A stretch of 64,000 nucleotides of DNA. It comes from Ancylostoma caninum. Taxonomy: Eukaryota > Nematoda > Chromadorea > Rhabditida > Ancylostomatidae. The notes beneath the pieces are model-generated. The model ran no database searches and had not been told where the DNA came from. It was given only the letters and a program-made list of their open reading frames with translations. This document shows positions 30,151-41,947 of this stretch, piece by piece. Position 1 is the stretch's first letter; each line of letters begins with the position of its first letter. Location of the stretch: positions 2,286,001 to 2,350,000 of the forward strand of contig JBAJFG010000019.1 in assembly GCA_037903475.1 (NCBI GenBank). Direction: 5' to 3'. Made by a program: the position numbers and the translations under genes.

Positions 30151-30159
30151 CAGCTCAAC

Positions 30160-30840
30160 CGGATACACTTTAGATGGGTGAATCATTGAGGCAACACATT
30201 CATTCTTCCTGAAGTGGTGAGCAGAGATGCAAATGGCTATCAATTTTATAGGAAATGAACCCGTGGATGACCCAATCGTTACATTGACCCCGTCTACTTC
30301 GTAATTAAATTCAGTGAACGTGCACTGTTTAAACTGGAACTCGAGTAGCGTCTCTTCGGTGAAAATGGCATTCTGCATTATTGCCATTACCCTACTCTTA
30401 CATTCTTTGAGCAGTTCAGCGGTTTCATTTGCTGCAAAAGCTGCTACAGTCGTTTTGATTCATACCGATTGCGGGCGGTGCGTCGCTGCGTCGTCGCCGC
30501 TGTCGTTGGCGGCAAATCGATACACACCAAAATCATTGTCGCCTTAGCGGCAGCGATCGAAACTACTAGACTTGTAGAGGAGTATAGCGGCAGCGTTACC
30601 GCTTCTTCAGGATGTTTCTTTTAGAGGAGGGGAGGAATGATGGGAATGAAGAGTGCCTTTTTCCCAATCCGATGGGCGAACATCTTTTGGACGCCATCTA
30701 AATTATTCGTCGTGAGAGTCCAGATTCGACGTCATTTGTTCTTCCTCTCCTTATCATTTCTGATCTTTGACTTCCGTGTGGACGTTTTCACCGTGTCCTG
30801 TAGAAGCCGCCAATCCGCTGGCTAACCAACAACATCTCTC
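30160..30840. other. Upstream region of phosphatase gene 1
   Basis: Short frames on both strands (a 97-codon minus frame at 30387-30094 and a 77-codon plus frame at 30314-30547) have no recognisable domain. No clear TATA element or trans-splice acceptor could be fixed by eye upstream of the start codon at 30852. Confidence 0.35.
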
Positions 30841-30851
30841 TACTGTGAAGA

Positions 30852-33800
30852 ATGTTATTTGCTCTACTCACTGTAGTACTGCCACTGGTGTTGCCAGCAC
30901 CGGAGCAAGTCCATCTTGCTTTCCATGGCAACTTCTCTGTCATGAATGTCGTTTGGACTACATTTGAGAGCGGTAGGTTTTTAGCTGGCATTTTTACAGA
31001 AATTGATCTTTCGTTAATGTTCGTAATTGAATGCTCTAAATGAAAGTAAAGCTCTTAAGACAGCTCAACCGTTCACTATGGCACACTACCATCGAACATG
31101 CCGTTCACGGTGACCGGTTCCCAGAAAGCTTGGCGTACTGGAAGCATCACTCGATACTCGCACAGAGCACTTATGATAAACCTATTGCCGTCCACCACGT
31201 ATTGTACGTTTTTATTCTTCAAAATGTTCAATAAACAGGACAGTTTCGCCCAGAAAACCCTATATCGGAGATTTTCAGGGTACAAAATCGGTTCTCGCTT
31301 ATTCCAGTTTAAAACTATGCCGGAAAATCCGACTTCATACAGGGTAAGACAAATTGTCAGTCACGACTGTTCTCGGAGTAACCTAGACTTCGCCTTAGGA
31401 AAGGAACTCGAAAGATTGTTTGTCATGGTTCACGTACTGTTCTCACAGCATCCTGACATTATAAACTGGCTATCAATGTATGTGCATAGCCGCGAGACCA
31501 TTAAACGACGCATTTTTATCCTATTTGCATGAACATTAGAGATTTGACTCGACGGGCTCGATCCAATTTTTGCGTAGTGGCTATTTCAGTGGATTGGATT
31601 TCAAATTGACACAACCACTGAATCTCAATGCATCATGAGCTTTCGTGGCAGTAACTGACCGAAAAAAGCGGAAAGTTCAGCTCATTTGACTGAATTCCTG
31701 TCTACACTTCGTTATCGAGCCAATTTCCAATGAATTAGGAAAAACCATAGGCAGGAAAAACATTCAGAGATTCGCCGAAGTCACAGTATAGAATAAACGC
31801 TTCGATGATGTAGGGCTTCAGTGTTTCGTACTTAGAGAAAATGAGAATACATGCCTCTTCTCTTCTGCGTTGCCAAGAGGATGTCGATTAGGAACGTGCA
31901 TCGGTCAATGACTTTGAATTGAGAAATTGAAAGAATATTATTTATGTATGTACAATCACAGATACCTCGATTGCATGTTGCTATTTTGATGAAATTAGCT
32001 GCCGTGAAAGAGGGAACGATTTTATAGGCAAAGAAAAACCACAGAAGGGAGCTGGAAGAAAACCAGAAAGTCTGACAGTTGTCTGGTGTTGCCGGGATTA
32101 CCTTTTTACCTAGTTGTTCACAAGAGCGGGAACCCTGGTAACGCACGACAACCACAGCATCCAGCTGGTCTGAAACGACACGTACAGTCCTTGTCGAAAA
32201 GATAGACGGATTCCGTCACTGCACAAAAGCGGCGGGACCTCAACGATGGATGCGGAGACAGCATGCTCCAAGTGAGAGGGTCCACTAGGTCCCACCGCGA
32301 TTCTGCAGCCGCGACGATATGAAACCGCACGCGCAATCCGTCTATCTTTTTGACAAGGACTGTACGTGGTACGAAGCAGAGTCGTTTTCAGGTGTGCAGT
32401 AATGACTGACGCTCCCCTGACGATTGAGCATTCACATTCCAAATGTTCTCATCAATACTGACCTTTTAGTGATGATGCTTCACTTCCCTCTTATGATCCA
32501 TACTTTGGAATTTGCGCTTTTCTGTGCTTCGTGTCCGACTCTGCCAGCATCCCTAGGTCAATCTCAGCTTTTACAACAGCTCTCCATTAGCAAGCAGCTG
32601 GTTTTTGAGTACTAATCGCAGCGGGACGCTTCTGCATCCCATCGCTCGTTGCTAATGCCTATAAAACTTTTGACAAAAGAGTATCCTGACGTGAAGTACT
32701 TTGAAGTTACATATCGTCCCGACAATGGTCATCGCGAGATCCGTTCTAGCTTTCTACTTGATTGTTATTACTGCAGGTGTGCGTTTTTGGAGACCTTGGC
32801 TACTACCACGGCAACTCCACAGCCAGCATTATTCGCAGCGGTCTCAGTGGAAAATTCGATTTCATTGTTCATGTCGGTAAGCCCCTCTCCATTTATCCAC
32901 AGCACAGAAGGCGACCTCTAACTACACTTCAAGATCTCGTGTTTTGTAGCCATCGCAAATATTTTATACGGATCTCAACACACTGCACTCACAGGAAATC
33001 TAACTAATGAACTGAATTGTGTTGCTCGGGGAGCAATTTTAGGCTAGGACAACTTCGAAGCAGTCGTGATCACTTGTACACAAACATTTGTAGGCAAACA
33101 TTGAAGATAAGGCTATGTGTCACCGCCAAAGTTGTGTGGCATCACGCCCAGTCTGTCGTCACGATCGGCCTAAAAGTTGCGAAACTGCAGGGAGCACCGG
33201 AATCAGCTGCGCATGTTTTGTTGGTCATTACGAGATCAGGACGAGTCAAAGGCGAAAAACGTTGGCTCAACTCTTTGCCACAGTCATACTGATGTACATT
33301 TGGACCCGTAGTGAAGTGTCGTGGCGGTGAGGTCAGCTGGCTGCAAAATTCGTCGCCGCATTTGTGGAGTTGCTTGCACGCCGGGTGAATTACTCGGGGT
33401 TCTCCTCAGGATGATGGTTTTCTGGAGTAGAATTCCGCTAACTCCCTCTACGCGCCATGTAAATCAGATTCGGGGGCTGGTGTGCTGAATGTAGTTTTAC
33501 TTCGTTTATGTTTCAACTTTTATACAAAGGAATTTAAATGGTCATTTTGTAATGAAGTGTTCTTGTGTTATGATGAAGGCCGCAAAATATCCGTGTGCAA
33601 TATTCGTGTTTTACTATTCTTTATTTTCAATATTCTTGAAGAAAAACCTGATTTTCTTATTACTATTGCAGGTGATATATCGTACGATCTTCACAGCGAC
33701 GATGGCAAAAATGGCGACAAATTCATGAACCAACTTGAGCCGCTGCTGTCCAGAGTAGGTGATTTGCTCATCTTTTCAGTGATTTGCCGCAGGCATGGCA

Positions 33801-36800
33801 GCTCTTTTACCTTCTAGAAGGGATTAGAACACTGAGATCCCCCTTCGAATGCTGTGAGGAATAAGAATGGAATTTTTTGGATGAAACCAGGTCTTGTAAA
33901 ACGTAACGATGAAGACTTTGTTTAACGTCCACAAACTTGCGGAATTGATCCATCTAACGCCATTGGGTTGTTCGCAAATCTTTCCGAGATGGACCTGAGC
34001 CCGCAAACGGCAAAGAAGCTGTGGGCGAAATGGTTGCTAATTATTTGATCCATCAATCGTATCCAGCACTATGGGACCACCCGGCTTCAATGTTCTTCGG
34101 CCGCGTGGACTCACATTAGTAAGAACGAGTTCCGAGAATTTGGGATCTTGTACAAAAGCACATAAGTTGGTATCTTGATGTAAAGACGCTGTTTTGGAAT
34201 TGGGTTGCTGAGATCCGCTATCCAGTCCGTCGGCGAATACCTTCTCGATCAGTGTTTCTTGTGATAATAACGACTGAATTTCTTGGCCCTTTTCTGGAGA
34301 CTTCTCGAATAACCTGGTGGGTCTGGGAAAAACGAATGCTAGCCTGAGCGCTTGCGGGTTTTTTGTTGTACGGTATTCACGTTCACCTACACTTTTCACT
34401 AGTTTAATGAATCTAGAAGTTACCAGTTCTCTTTGCTTTGAAACCATATTTGGGAGCTTCCATCTACAGCTGGATAAGAAATTCATTTTATTGCTCAAAT
34501 TTCTTGTCTGGAGCACAGAAACACTTCTAGTGTATTTAGGTTCCATATATGGTAATAGCAGGTAACCACGAGAACGACGGCAAGAATTTCTCAAACTTCC
34601 AGGAAAGGTTCTGGATGCCTCACAATGGATACCATGACAATCAGTTTTACAGGCACTTCTCCGGAGAGATCTCGGAAATCTCGACTTTTCGCTTGTTAAG
34701 ATGTTTGTGGTTTTTGAACCTTCACAATGTGAGGTGTTTCTCAGGTGTGTTTCAGCTTCGACCTGGGTCCTGTGCACTGGGTCGGCCTGAGCACGGAGTA
34801 TTATGGTTACTACCAAAGCCTGGGCAAAGGACCGGTATTCACACAGTACAACTGGCTTAAGCAGGACCTTGCGGTCGGACTTTCTTAACAATCTCCCCCT
34901 CATTTCTAGGATCTTGTCCTTTCAGCACGCCAATTCAAATCGTCACCACACTCCGTGGATCATTTCCTACCTTCACCGACCATTCTACTGCTCTGCGGAA
35001 TACAACGACGACTGCTCGAGCTTTGACAACTCCTTGGTTGGTCGCTTCGTTTTCTGGTGGACTGTTCTCAGATGATATGCCAGGAACAATTTATACTAGA
35101 TGGCGCACACATTCATTGCAACTTGGAAGTTTGGGCCATCTGCACCTTGGATGCGTTAGAAGTGCATCTCGTCCTGTCCCTCATCATGTTGTCGTAAATC
35201 TGAAAAATGCATCTGGTGCAAAATTCCCGTCGAGTGCAAAATTATACCCTAGTTTTCTCCCCGGACTTCTCCAGGATTAGTTTCATATTTCACTTCAATG
35301 CATGAATGGTCTTTCATCGTCCCTTGTCACAAAATTGTCACATTCCACCTATATAGCGACAGATCTTCTATCACCATAGTATACATGGAGTGTCTCTTTT
35401 CTTTTCTTTTTGAGTGGTGGATTCTACCTCTTTCCGTTGCATCAGAATTCAAAAGGTGCTTCTCTGATTTATTGATAATGCCCAGCTCTAGGTCTGCGAT
35501 AGGGTGAACAAGTAGCGGAGATTTGGCGAAGACACTTTAGAAGGATTGCAAAATGAAGTCTCAGGTTAGAATCCATAGGCGATATCACATGAGAAAGTAT
35601 GTGAACCTTCCCAGGCCGTTCCAGTTATATGGTCAATTTGTATGCAACTCACTGGGTTGTTATAAAGAAACAGATGCAGAACGAAAGCAAACATGTGCCC
35701 CGAGCATTTCGTTCCCCTATAATGAAAGTTTTACGTTTTAGGAACTACTTTAATGGAAAAGTAGTAGTAACATCGCTTTTACTGGCTTTAATCCAAACTA
35801 TTACTTGTTTGGATTAAAGCTAGTAAAAGCGATGTTACTACTACGTTTTATACATTTACTAGCGCCCCTTCGGGACGCTAGAAAGTGGGGTGGGGCAGCC
35901 ACTCGAAGTAGATAGAAGAGCTTCACACATGCGAAATGTTTAGGAACTTGAAAAAGAAGTTCGGCTGATCATTGACTGAGCTCAAATACGGAACCGCCCT
36001 TATGAACTGTGTGTATTCTACCAGTCTGGCCACCTCGCCAACGTCAGGCTTCCACACCTCTCATGATCCTTGCCTTCTTGAAAATCTTTAATCACACATC
36101 TACATGTAAAACTATGCAATGATCTTTTTTGTCACTGCATTCATGCAACGCCTATGGACCCGTTATGACCAGCCACTCCCAACTCTGCACAAAAGTATCT
36201 TCCAAATAGCTTTAGAACCCGTGTACAACTCGGTGTAACCAATGTAGTGCGAATGATCACCTTTTTCCACATTGGGCAACTGCGGATAAATTTTCCACCC
36301 ATGAACCCATATCCTGGCGTTTTCCTTACTGTTGGCCAAGGCAGATCTCCATCCGTTAACCCGTGTGCTGACGTTTCCCCTACTCTTAGCTACGGTGGAC
36401 CCGATCTATCTGTGGACCCGTATACTGGTGTTTTCCCCATACTGGGCCACACCATACCCATTCTCCATCCGTGGACACGTATCCCTTTCCCCACGATTGG
36501 GCCATTGCAGACCCATTCTCCATACGTGGACGCGTGGGCTGACATTCTCTCTACTACTAGCTACGGCGGACCCGATCATAGTGGATCCGTACGCTGGTGT
36601 TTCCCTCACTATTGGGCCATAGCTGACCCATTATCCAACCGTAGACCTGTGTATCCTGCTGTTTTCTTCACTATTGGGCCAGGGCAGACCTATTCTCCAT
36701 CCGTGGACCCGTATACCGGCACTTTCCTCACTATTTGGCCATGGCAGACCCATTCTCCATCCGTCCACACCGGAGGTGAGGGTGGGAGTGGGGGGGGACA

Positions 36801-39087
36801 TGGGGAAAAAGTGACGTCTCCGTCGCTTTGTGGACCCAGAATGAAAATAAAATTAATGAAAATATTATAACAACAAATAATTTAAGGGAATTATTCAGAA
36901 ATATTAAAAAAATAAACTGTTGAAATTGGACAAATGTGTCGGTGGGTACATATTCTGGTGTTCTGGTATTTTTTCTGAACTGTGGAACCCGTGCATATTT
37001 GTCTGTCATCAGTGCACCCGCACTCTTTGTAAATCTCGAGAATAATGGAAGAAACTTAGAAAATATTGAGAAAGGTTGTTCGATTGCACAAGTGGTTTTC
37101 TGGAAATGCCACAACAGCTTATGATGACGCGTTCTTCGTTTGTTCATCCTGAGTATTTAATTGTTGATGGCATTCGGGAAGGAGTGATCATCGGTGCAGT
37201 TGCCAATACAAAGGCGAAACAACGACGAATTCTAAGACCCCCTAATCCCCGTTGGACCTCAAAGGGCGGTGCGCTGGGAGCACGTCCCGAAGTCAGCTTT
37301 ATAATTTGGCTCACATCAGACTGCTGTAAGAAATAATGAGTCGGTCTTCTGCGGAAGGACATTATGAGCCTCCATGCTTTTGCTCCAGCGATTCTCATCC
37401 ACTTTGCCAGTCTTTAACGGAAGGAACTCTAACGGATTTCTTCGGGTAATCGTCAAGTAGTTAGTCCATTCCATGTCGCAGAGAAACTAGCCGTCATGCG
37501 TTAATTCGTAACAGTGATAACGTACAGCCCTGATCTGTAGGTTTTTTTTGGAGTTTGTTTGTTTTGAATCGCTACCAAATTCATTACACCTGGTTAAGTA
37601 ACATGTATTTCGAAATCCTCGACTCCGAGCTGAGCTGTGGGTGATGAAGTACAGACTCAGCACATCATAAATGTGAAACGAACACAGACAATGATGGCTT
37701 ACCTGCAGAGAAAATGGAACATTCGTCGCGAACACGCCTGGCCGTGTTCGCGCGCGGACGAGTTTTCCCCGGCGCAAAAGCCATTGCGGTGCGTGGTTTG
37801 GCGCAAAGGGAAAACGAAATGCATTCAATTCACAGGGTTTCATGGCGGGACTCGGCCAAAACCACTCGCCGCAATGGCTTTCGCGCCGGGGAAAACTCGT
37901 CCGCGCACGAACACGGCCAGGCGTGTTCGCGACGTATGCTCCATTTTCTCTGCAGGTAAGCCATTATTGTCTGTGTTCGTTTCATATTTATGATGTGCTG
38001 ACTCTGTACTTCACCATCCGCAGCTCAGCTCAGAGTCGAGAATTTCAGCTCCTGCTGCCTTTAAGTAACATGTATTTCTGCTAGGGGTCCTCGCTTGTCA
38101 GTTTGCAAACCATAGTTCTATACATGTCACAGGGAACGAAACCTCAAAGTAGAAGCTGCATTTCAGATACGGGTTGGCCACGACGACTTGCCTGGTCTCG
38201 AATATCAATTCCTCCAGTACGGCGTCGATTTGGGCTTTTGGGGACATATGCACTACTATGAGCGATTCTACCCAGTCGCCAACAAAAAGTACTATAACTC
38301 GGTGAGAGCAAGAGTCAAAATGGTCAAAGAAATGCCAGAATGGTCCACTAAATCTGTGAATTCCCAAATCTAAAAAGTGCATTTCAGGGAAACTGCTACC
38401 ACAACGCTCGCGCACCTACCTATGTCCTTACTGGCTCTGCAGTGAGTTAAGAGAACCTTTAGGATAGAGAAAGGCTGTACGTATTGTACACATTCTCCTC
38501 ACTACAAATGACAATACGAAAAAATAATGGTGTTAGTGCCTGCAAAGGACATGTTTACTTTAGGGTTGCCACACACCCAACACTCCATTCGATAAAACAC
38601 CCGTTCCCTTCAGTGCAAAAAGGTGAGGTGTGCAACTGCGAGGCAACTGTCCATGTGGAAAATGTCCTCTCATTTACAGGCTGAACGATTATGGTTACAC
38701 CATCCTCACCGTTGCTAACATGACTCACATTCACCTCCAACAGCTGTCCATCAACAAGGGCGAATCTGTAGTTGATGATTTCTGGCTCAGCAAAGACAAA
38801 GGATTCGTGGCCAGCAACGAATTGAGGTCAGTTAACGCCGTATTGCTATAAAAACGATGTTTCCACTCACTAGTCGCGACTACTGGTATAGCCGTAGAAC
38901 TTACCAGAGTTCTGCGGATTTTTCGAGTGCATAACTTCTAAAATGCGACTACAAGTAGTTTGTAAAAACTTGCTATTTTAGAGCGCTAATATCCGGACGG
39001 GACTTCCCAAAGCCAATGGTGGATGAGATTTCTCGCAACAAACTCTACGCTTCTGATTATGACATTGATATCCGACAAGTTCAATAA
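30852..39087 (+). CDS. Purple acid phosphatase (ACP7-like metallophosphoesterase), paralogue 1
   Basis: Exons: 30852-30972, 31060-31203, 31279-31343, 32777-32876, 33672-33754, 34540-34652, 34756-34873, 34926-35036, 38167-38301, 38388-38441, 38564-38622, 38680-38826, 38982-39087; 451 residues. It starts with a signal peptide (MLFALLTVVLPLVLPA) and a fibronectin-like N domain ([18 protein letters not shown]). The metallophosphoesterase domain carries all five metal-ligand motifs: GDLG, GDISYDL, GNHEND, LHRPFY and GHMHYYER. The C-terminal domain has [22 protein letters not shown] and a KDKG tail ending at TAA 39087. Expected activity is hydrolysis of phosphate monoesters with a two-metal (Fe/Zn or Fe/Mn) centre, outside the cell or in lysosomes. 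Intron 6 starts with GC instead of GT (AG|GCACTT). Intron 8 is 3.1 kb and full of repeats. The tandem paralogue lies at 45689-53410. Confidence 0.92.
31540..32770. other. Intron 3 of phosphatase gene 1
   Basis: 1.4 kb without a recognised element. Minus-strand frames of about 110 codons at 32442-32110 have no clear motif. Confidence 0.4.
32880..33670. other. Intron 4 of phosphatase gene 1
   Basis: About 0.8 kb. An open stretch at 33017-33330 resembles no known domain and is probably repeat-derived. Confidence 0.4.
33760..34535. other. Intron 5 of phosphatase gene 1, with a long antisense frame
   Basis: A 288-codon minus-strand frame (34903-34037) runs antisense through intron 5 and exons 6 and 7. 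It has no recognisable domain, and its open state over the exons reflects the codon use of the sense gene, so it is not called a gene. Confidence 0.4.
35761..35844. repeat. Near-perfect 38-bp hairpin in intron 8 of phosphatase gene 1
   Basis: GTAGTAGTAACATCGCTTTT then ACTGGCTTTAATCCAAAC is followed after an 8-bp loop by its inverted copy, with only one or two mismatches. It directly precedes dispersed repeat copy B2. The near-perfection suggests recent origin. Confidence 0.9.
35855..37290 (+). repeat. Dispersed repeat family B with GGGCCA-type minisatellite, copy 2
   Basis: The same blocks and order as at 16090-17020, but the roughly 58-bp minisatellite here (36260-36780) has about nine units of the form ATTGGGCCAT..GCAGACCCATTCTCCATCCGT-GGACCCGTAT. 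It ends with GATGACGCGTTCTTCGTT and a CCCGTTGGACCTCAAAGG tail. It sits inside intron 8 of phosphatase gene 1, so this minisatellite is transcribed in pre-mRNA if the gene is expressed. Confidence 0.8.
37612..38046. mobile_element. Foldback element with about 190-bp arms, flanked by 18-bp direct repeats
   Basis: The left arm begins GAAATCCTCGACTCCGAGCT and contains CACATCATAAATGTGAAACG, GCTTACCTGCAGAG and CGGACGAGTTTTCCCCGGCG; the right arm is the inverted copy ending at 38046. The loop is about 55 bp. TTAAGTAACATGTATTTC occurs perfectly at 37594-37611 and 38061-38078, on both sides. The inner arms are GC-rich, unlike the AT-rich intron. Confidence 0.8.
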
Positions 39088-39144
39088 ATGCATAATTTGC
39101 GCAACATGCCAGGTTTCAATGCATTTTACTTCATTTTATAATTA

Positions 39145-39232
39145 TTAGATTGGTGCAAGGAAATGGCGCAATTTTGTGTTAACTTTTTTGGTGCAAAGAA
39201 ATGGCGCAATTTTGTGTTAATTTTTTTTCCAA
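39145..39232. repeat. Tandemly duplicated mariner-type end
   Basis: TTAGATTGGTGCAAGGAAAT and GGCGCAATTTTGTGTTAA is followed at once by a second copy starting TGGTGCAAAGAAATGGCGCA. The first words look like a mariner terminal repeat (TTAGGTTGGTGCAAA type). The partner end was not found. It lies just downstream of the stop codon of phosphatase gene 1. Confidence 0.5.
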
Positions 39233-39239
39233 CAAAATT

Positions 39240-40095
39240 AATGAACGGTAGCCTCCGCCGAGGATACAATTTCCTCGAATACCGGGGACCATAGCTTTGG
39301 GAGCTTAAGAGCAGCAGGAATGCTTGAATTTCCCTTGTGTATGTGATGGCTATTTAAAGGAGAACGTGGAATTTACATGCATATGATTTTTTGTCGATAC
39401 TTTCTATGGGGAGGTTATCGGAGGTGTGAAACCCAAATACACTATCCATTTAAATATTTAATACCGTAGCCATATTTTCTGAGGGTGTAGTGGGCTTATA
39501 GCTAATGTGGTGACTCACATGATCCGCTCTATCTTTCCACAGAGGGGTTCTTTATTGCGCTAAAAATGAATATGGCGTCCATTTTACACCTTTAACCAGT
39601 TTTATGACATGACTGCTCTGAATCAATGGAAAATACCAGTTTCGATAGGAAAATGGTGCAATCATGCAGGCGACTGTTGATATGTGATTATGATAAGCGT
39701 CTTAAAAGGTCTTCCTTTGCAAATTTGACATAATTCTTCGGAACCTTGGATGCTACGTCACTTTAAACCCACTGGAACTCGACAAAATGGAGTGGTGGTA
39801 CAAAATGGATGTGATATTTGTGCTCAGCACCTTCATCTGCCCCTATGTTCGCCTGTGCACAATAAAGAAACACCTCCCATTATACCTCAGTCAGAAAAAA
39901 CCATAAAATTCCTTGGACGTGGATTATGATAAGTGTCCTTGGACGTGGAATAGTGTCCAATATTTCGAGCTCTTATCGTGACGTTCGGTTTCTAAGTCTC
40001 CAGTGCTCAAACCGGTAGAGTCTCAGTAAATCAGTCGAGTCTTGGGAGGAAATCAGTGACTCTAACCATATCACGCTATTCGTTAGCTCAGTGAT
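39240..40095. other. Intergenic, no recognisable gene
   Basis: AT-rich spacer. A local duplication of GGATTATGATAAGTGTCC-like words near 39680-39950 is the only structure noticed. Confidence 0.35.
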
Positions 40096-40103
40096 AGCAA
40101 ATA

Positions 40104-40984
40104 TTAGGTTGAGGAGAAAGTAATGGAAGAAACGACATCCATGTCAAATTCTTATCTCTAACTTTCGAGAGGATTTTTCCCATTGGATTGTGTATACATC
40201 TTTCAAATCTATAACATCACTCCAGCGCATGGATAGAGCGCCAATTCCCTATTCTCAGAATTGCGCAGGTTGCGGCTGGTTATACAAAGGGACTCCTGCT
40301 TAAAAATAGTCAAGATCGACGGGCTCTTTTTCGCCCAGGAACAAACTGAGGTCTGGGACGAGATAGTGATCAGAAAGTAACAAGGCAGGAGAGTAGAAAT
40401 AATAAGTTACCAGAATGCAGGATAGTCCCATTAGTCTGGGATCGAAAAAATGTGGGAAAATTGGCATGTAAAATGAGTGGCGTGAAGCAGGGTTTTTTCG
40501 TTTTTGTCGTTTTTCTCCGGAGATTCTCCTTCTTTTATAGACCTGGCCTACCCATATGGTAGCCGTGCCTGTCCTACATTGCGGGAGCAACTCGAATCAT
40601 AGCAATCACATCGCGTTTTGACGTGAGAGCGTCCTAAGCGTGATTCCTCATAAAGGGCCATATCTCGAGATTCGAACTAAGTGGAGCGGTCGTATACTGT
40701 GAAATATTTAGCCGCTCCTTCCTTGATTGCACTGCTGTTGTTGCTGACTCTAGTGCTTGCCAAGGTGTTGCAGAGCAACTCACAATCGAGATTGGGTCAG
40801 AATCATCCTTTCACATTTGAAGGCGTAACTGCAGCAACAAGCAGTCCCTAGTCTTCCAATAGCCACAGGATAATACCTTGAGGAATCTACTACTATGTCT
40901 GCAGGCTATGCCTAGTCGAATCATCAACACTAAGGAATACGAAAGTTTTGAAAAATTTCTTCCATTACTTTCTCCTTAACCTAA
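40104..40984 (-). mobile_element. Mariner element relic (0.88 kb)
   Basis: The ends are TTAGGTTGAGGAGAAAGTAA and, inverted, TTAGGTTAAGGAGAAAGTAA (nearly perfect over 28 bp), each flanked by TA. On the minus strand the frame at 40590-40300 contains SPALLLSDHYLVPDLSLFLG, which matches the conserved SPDL.PSDYHLF..L..FL block of mariner transposases. Only the C-terminal part survives; it is internally deleted. Confidence 0.85.
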
Positions 40985-40999
40985 TACATCACATGATGG

Positions 41000-41940
41000 A
41001 TGTTGCTTCCGATGTGCACATCTGATCATTGCAGATACAATATCAATACGCCACAAATGAGAAGAAGTACAAGAAGAAAATTGAAACCTATCGGACGTGA
41101 CAGTCTCTGTGTTCTTTTTCCCCCTAATCGGTCACATAACCGGTGATGTTTCACCTTTGAATCCGCAGAGAAGGTTAAATGCTGTAGTCTTGCCTACGTA
41201 TGCAGACAGTAACTCTATGTTCTCCATAAGGTCATGACAAGTGGCTAGTTGCTCCGTCAGAGTACCATCGCAGAGTGAGAACTCGAGCTTTCATAACAAG
41301 TAGATGCACGGGGAAACCAATGGGAAAGCATCCATGTACGCTACGTTATTCCGCCTTTTATTACTATAGGCTTTTGTTGAGCGATAGCATGTGAGTAGCC
41401 GGTACAATGCTTCTTCTTCTTGGTCACATCTGACGCTTCCCTTGAGATGCCTTTTTTGTGTTTTCAGAAATACCGGATAATCCACGGTTACGGTAACACT
41501 GTCAGCTTCCACATCTTTGCTCTATTTTACTCTGGAGCTTCCTTATCGGAACTGTTCACGTCCATATGTTAGCACCAGTCTCCTGGTTTGAATATTTAAC
41601 ATATAATCAAAGGATCCTCTGAATAACTTTGCTTCACTACTATCACGACACTGCTCAATAATCCGATATCGATTATGCACCATGGGATGTTAATGTCTTA
41701 AAATTTCTTGGTGGAAACCAATTTGCTGTAGCCACTGCACTGTTTTAACCGCACTTTTATAGCCGATGTGTGTGGCTGAATGTCTAATACTTCTGAACTC
41801 TTTCAGATTCTTCGCAAATACTCTACAGCATTTGTAGTTTAATTTGGAATGTGTTCTCTGGAGCAAGCTAAAGAGATTTTTGCTCAAAGCCTCCTGAATC
41901 CAATACAGATCCGTTCGCCATCCGCCAAAACATTGACTAG
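41000..41940. other. Intergenic, no recognisable gene
   Basis: Short frames only on both strands. No element ends or motifs recognised. Confidence 0.35.
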
Positions 41941-41947
41941 AGTCCTA

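Noticed and set aside
32118..32442. RTE endonuclease fragment on the minus strand
   Set aside because: The frame is Arg/Ser rich, but none of the endonuclease motifs could be recognised.
34037..34903. 288-codon minus-strand open frame
   Set aside because: Antisense to exons 6 and 7 and intron 5 of phosphatase gene 1; no domain, no splice support, and no start context.
36247..36870. 207-codon plus frame, Pro/Ser/Thr rich
   Set aside because: It is the 58-bp minisatellite of dispersed repeat copy B2 read through.
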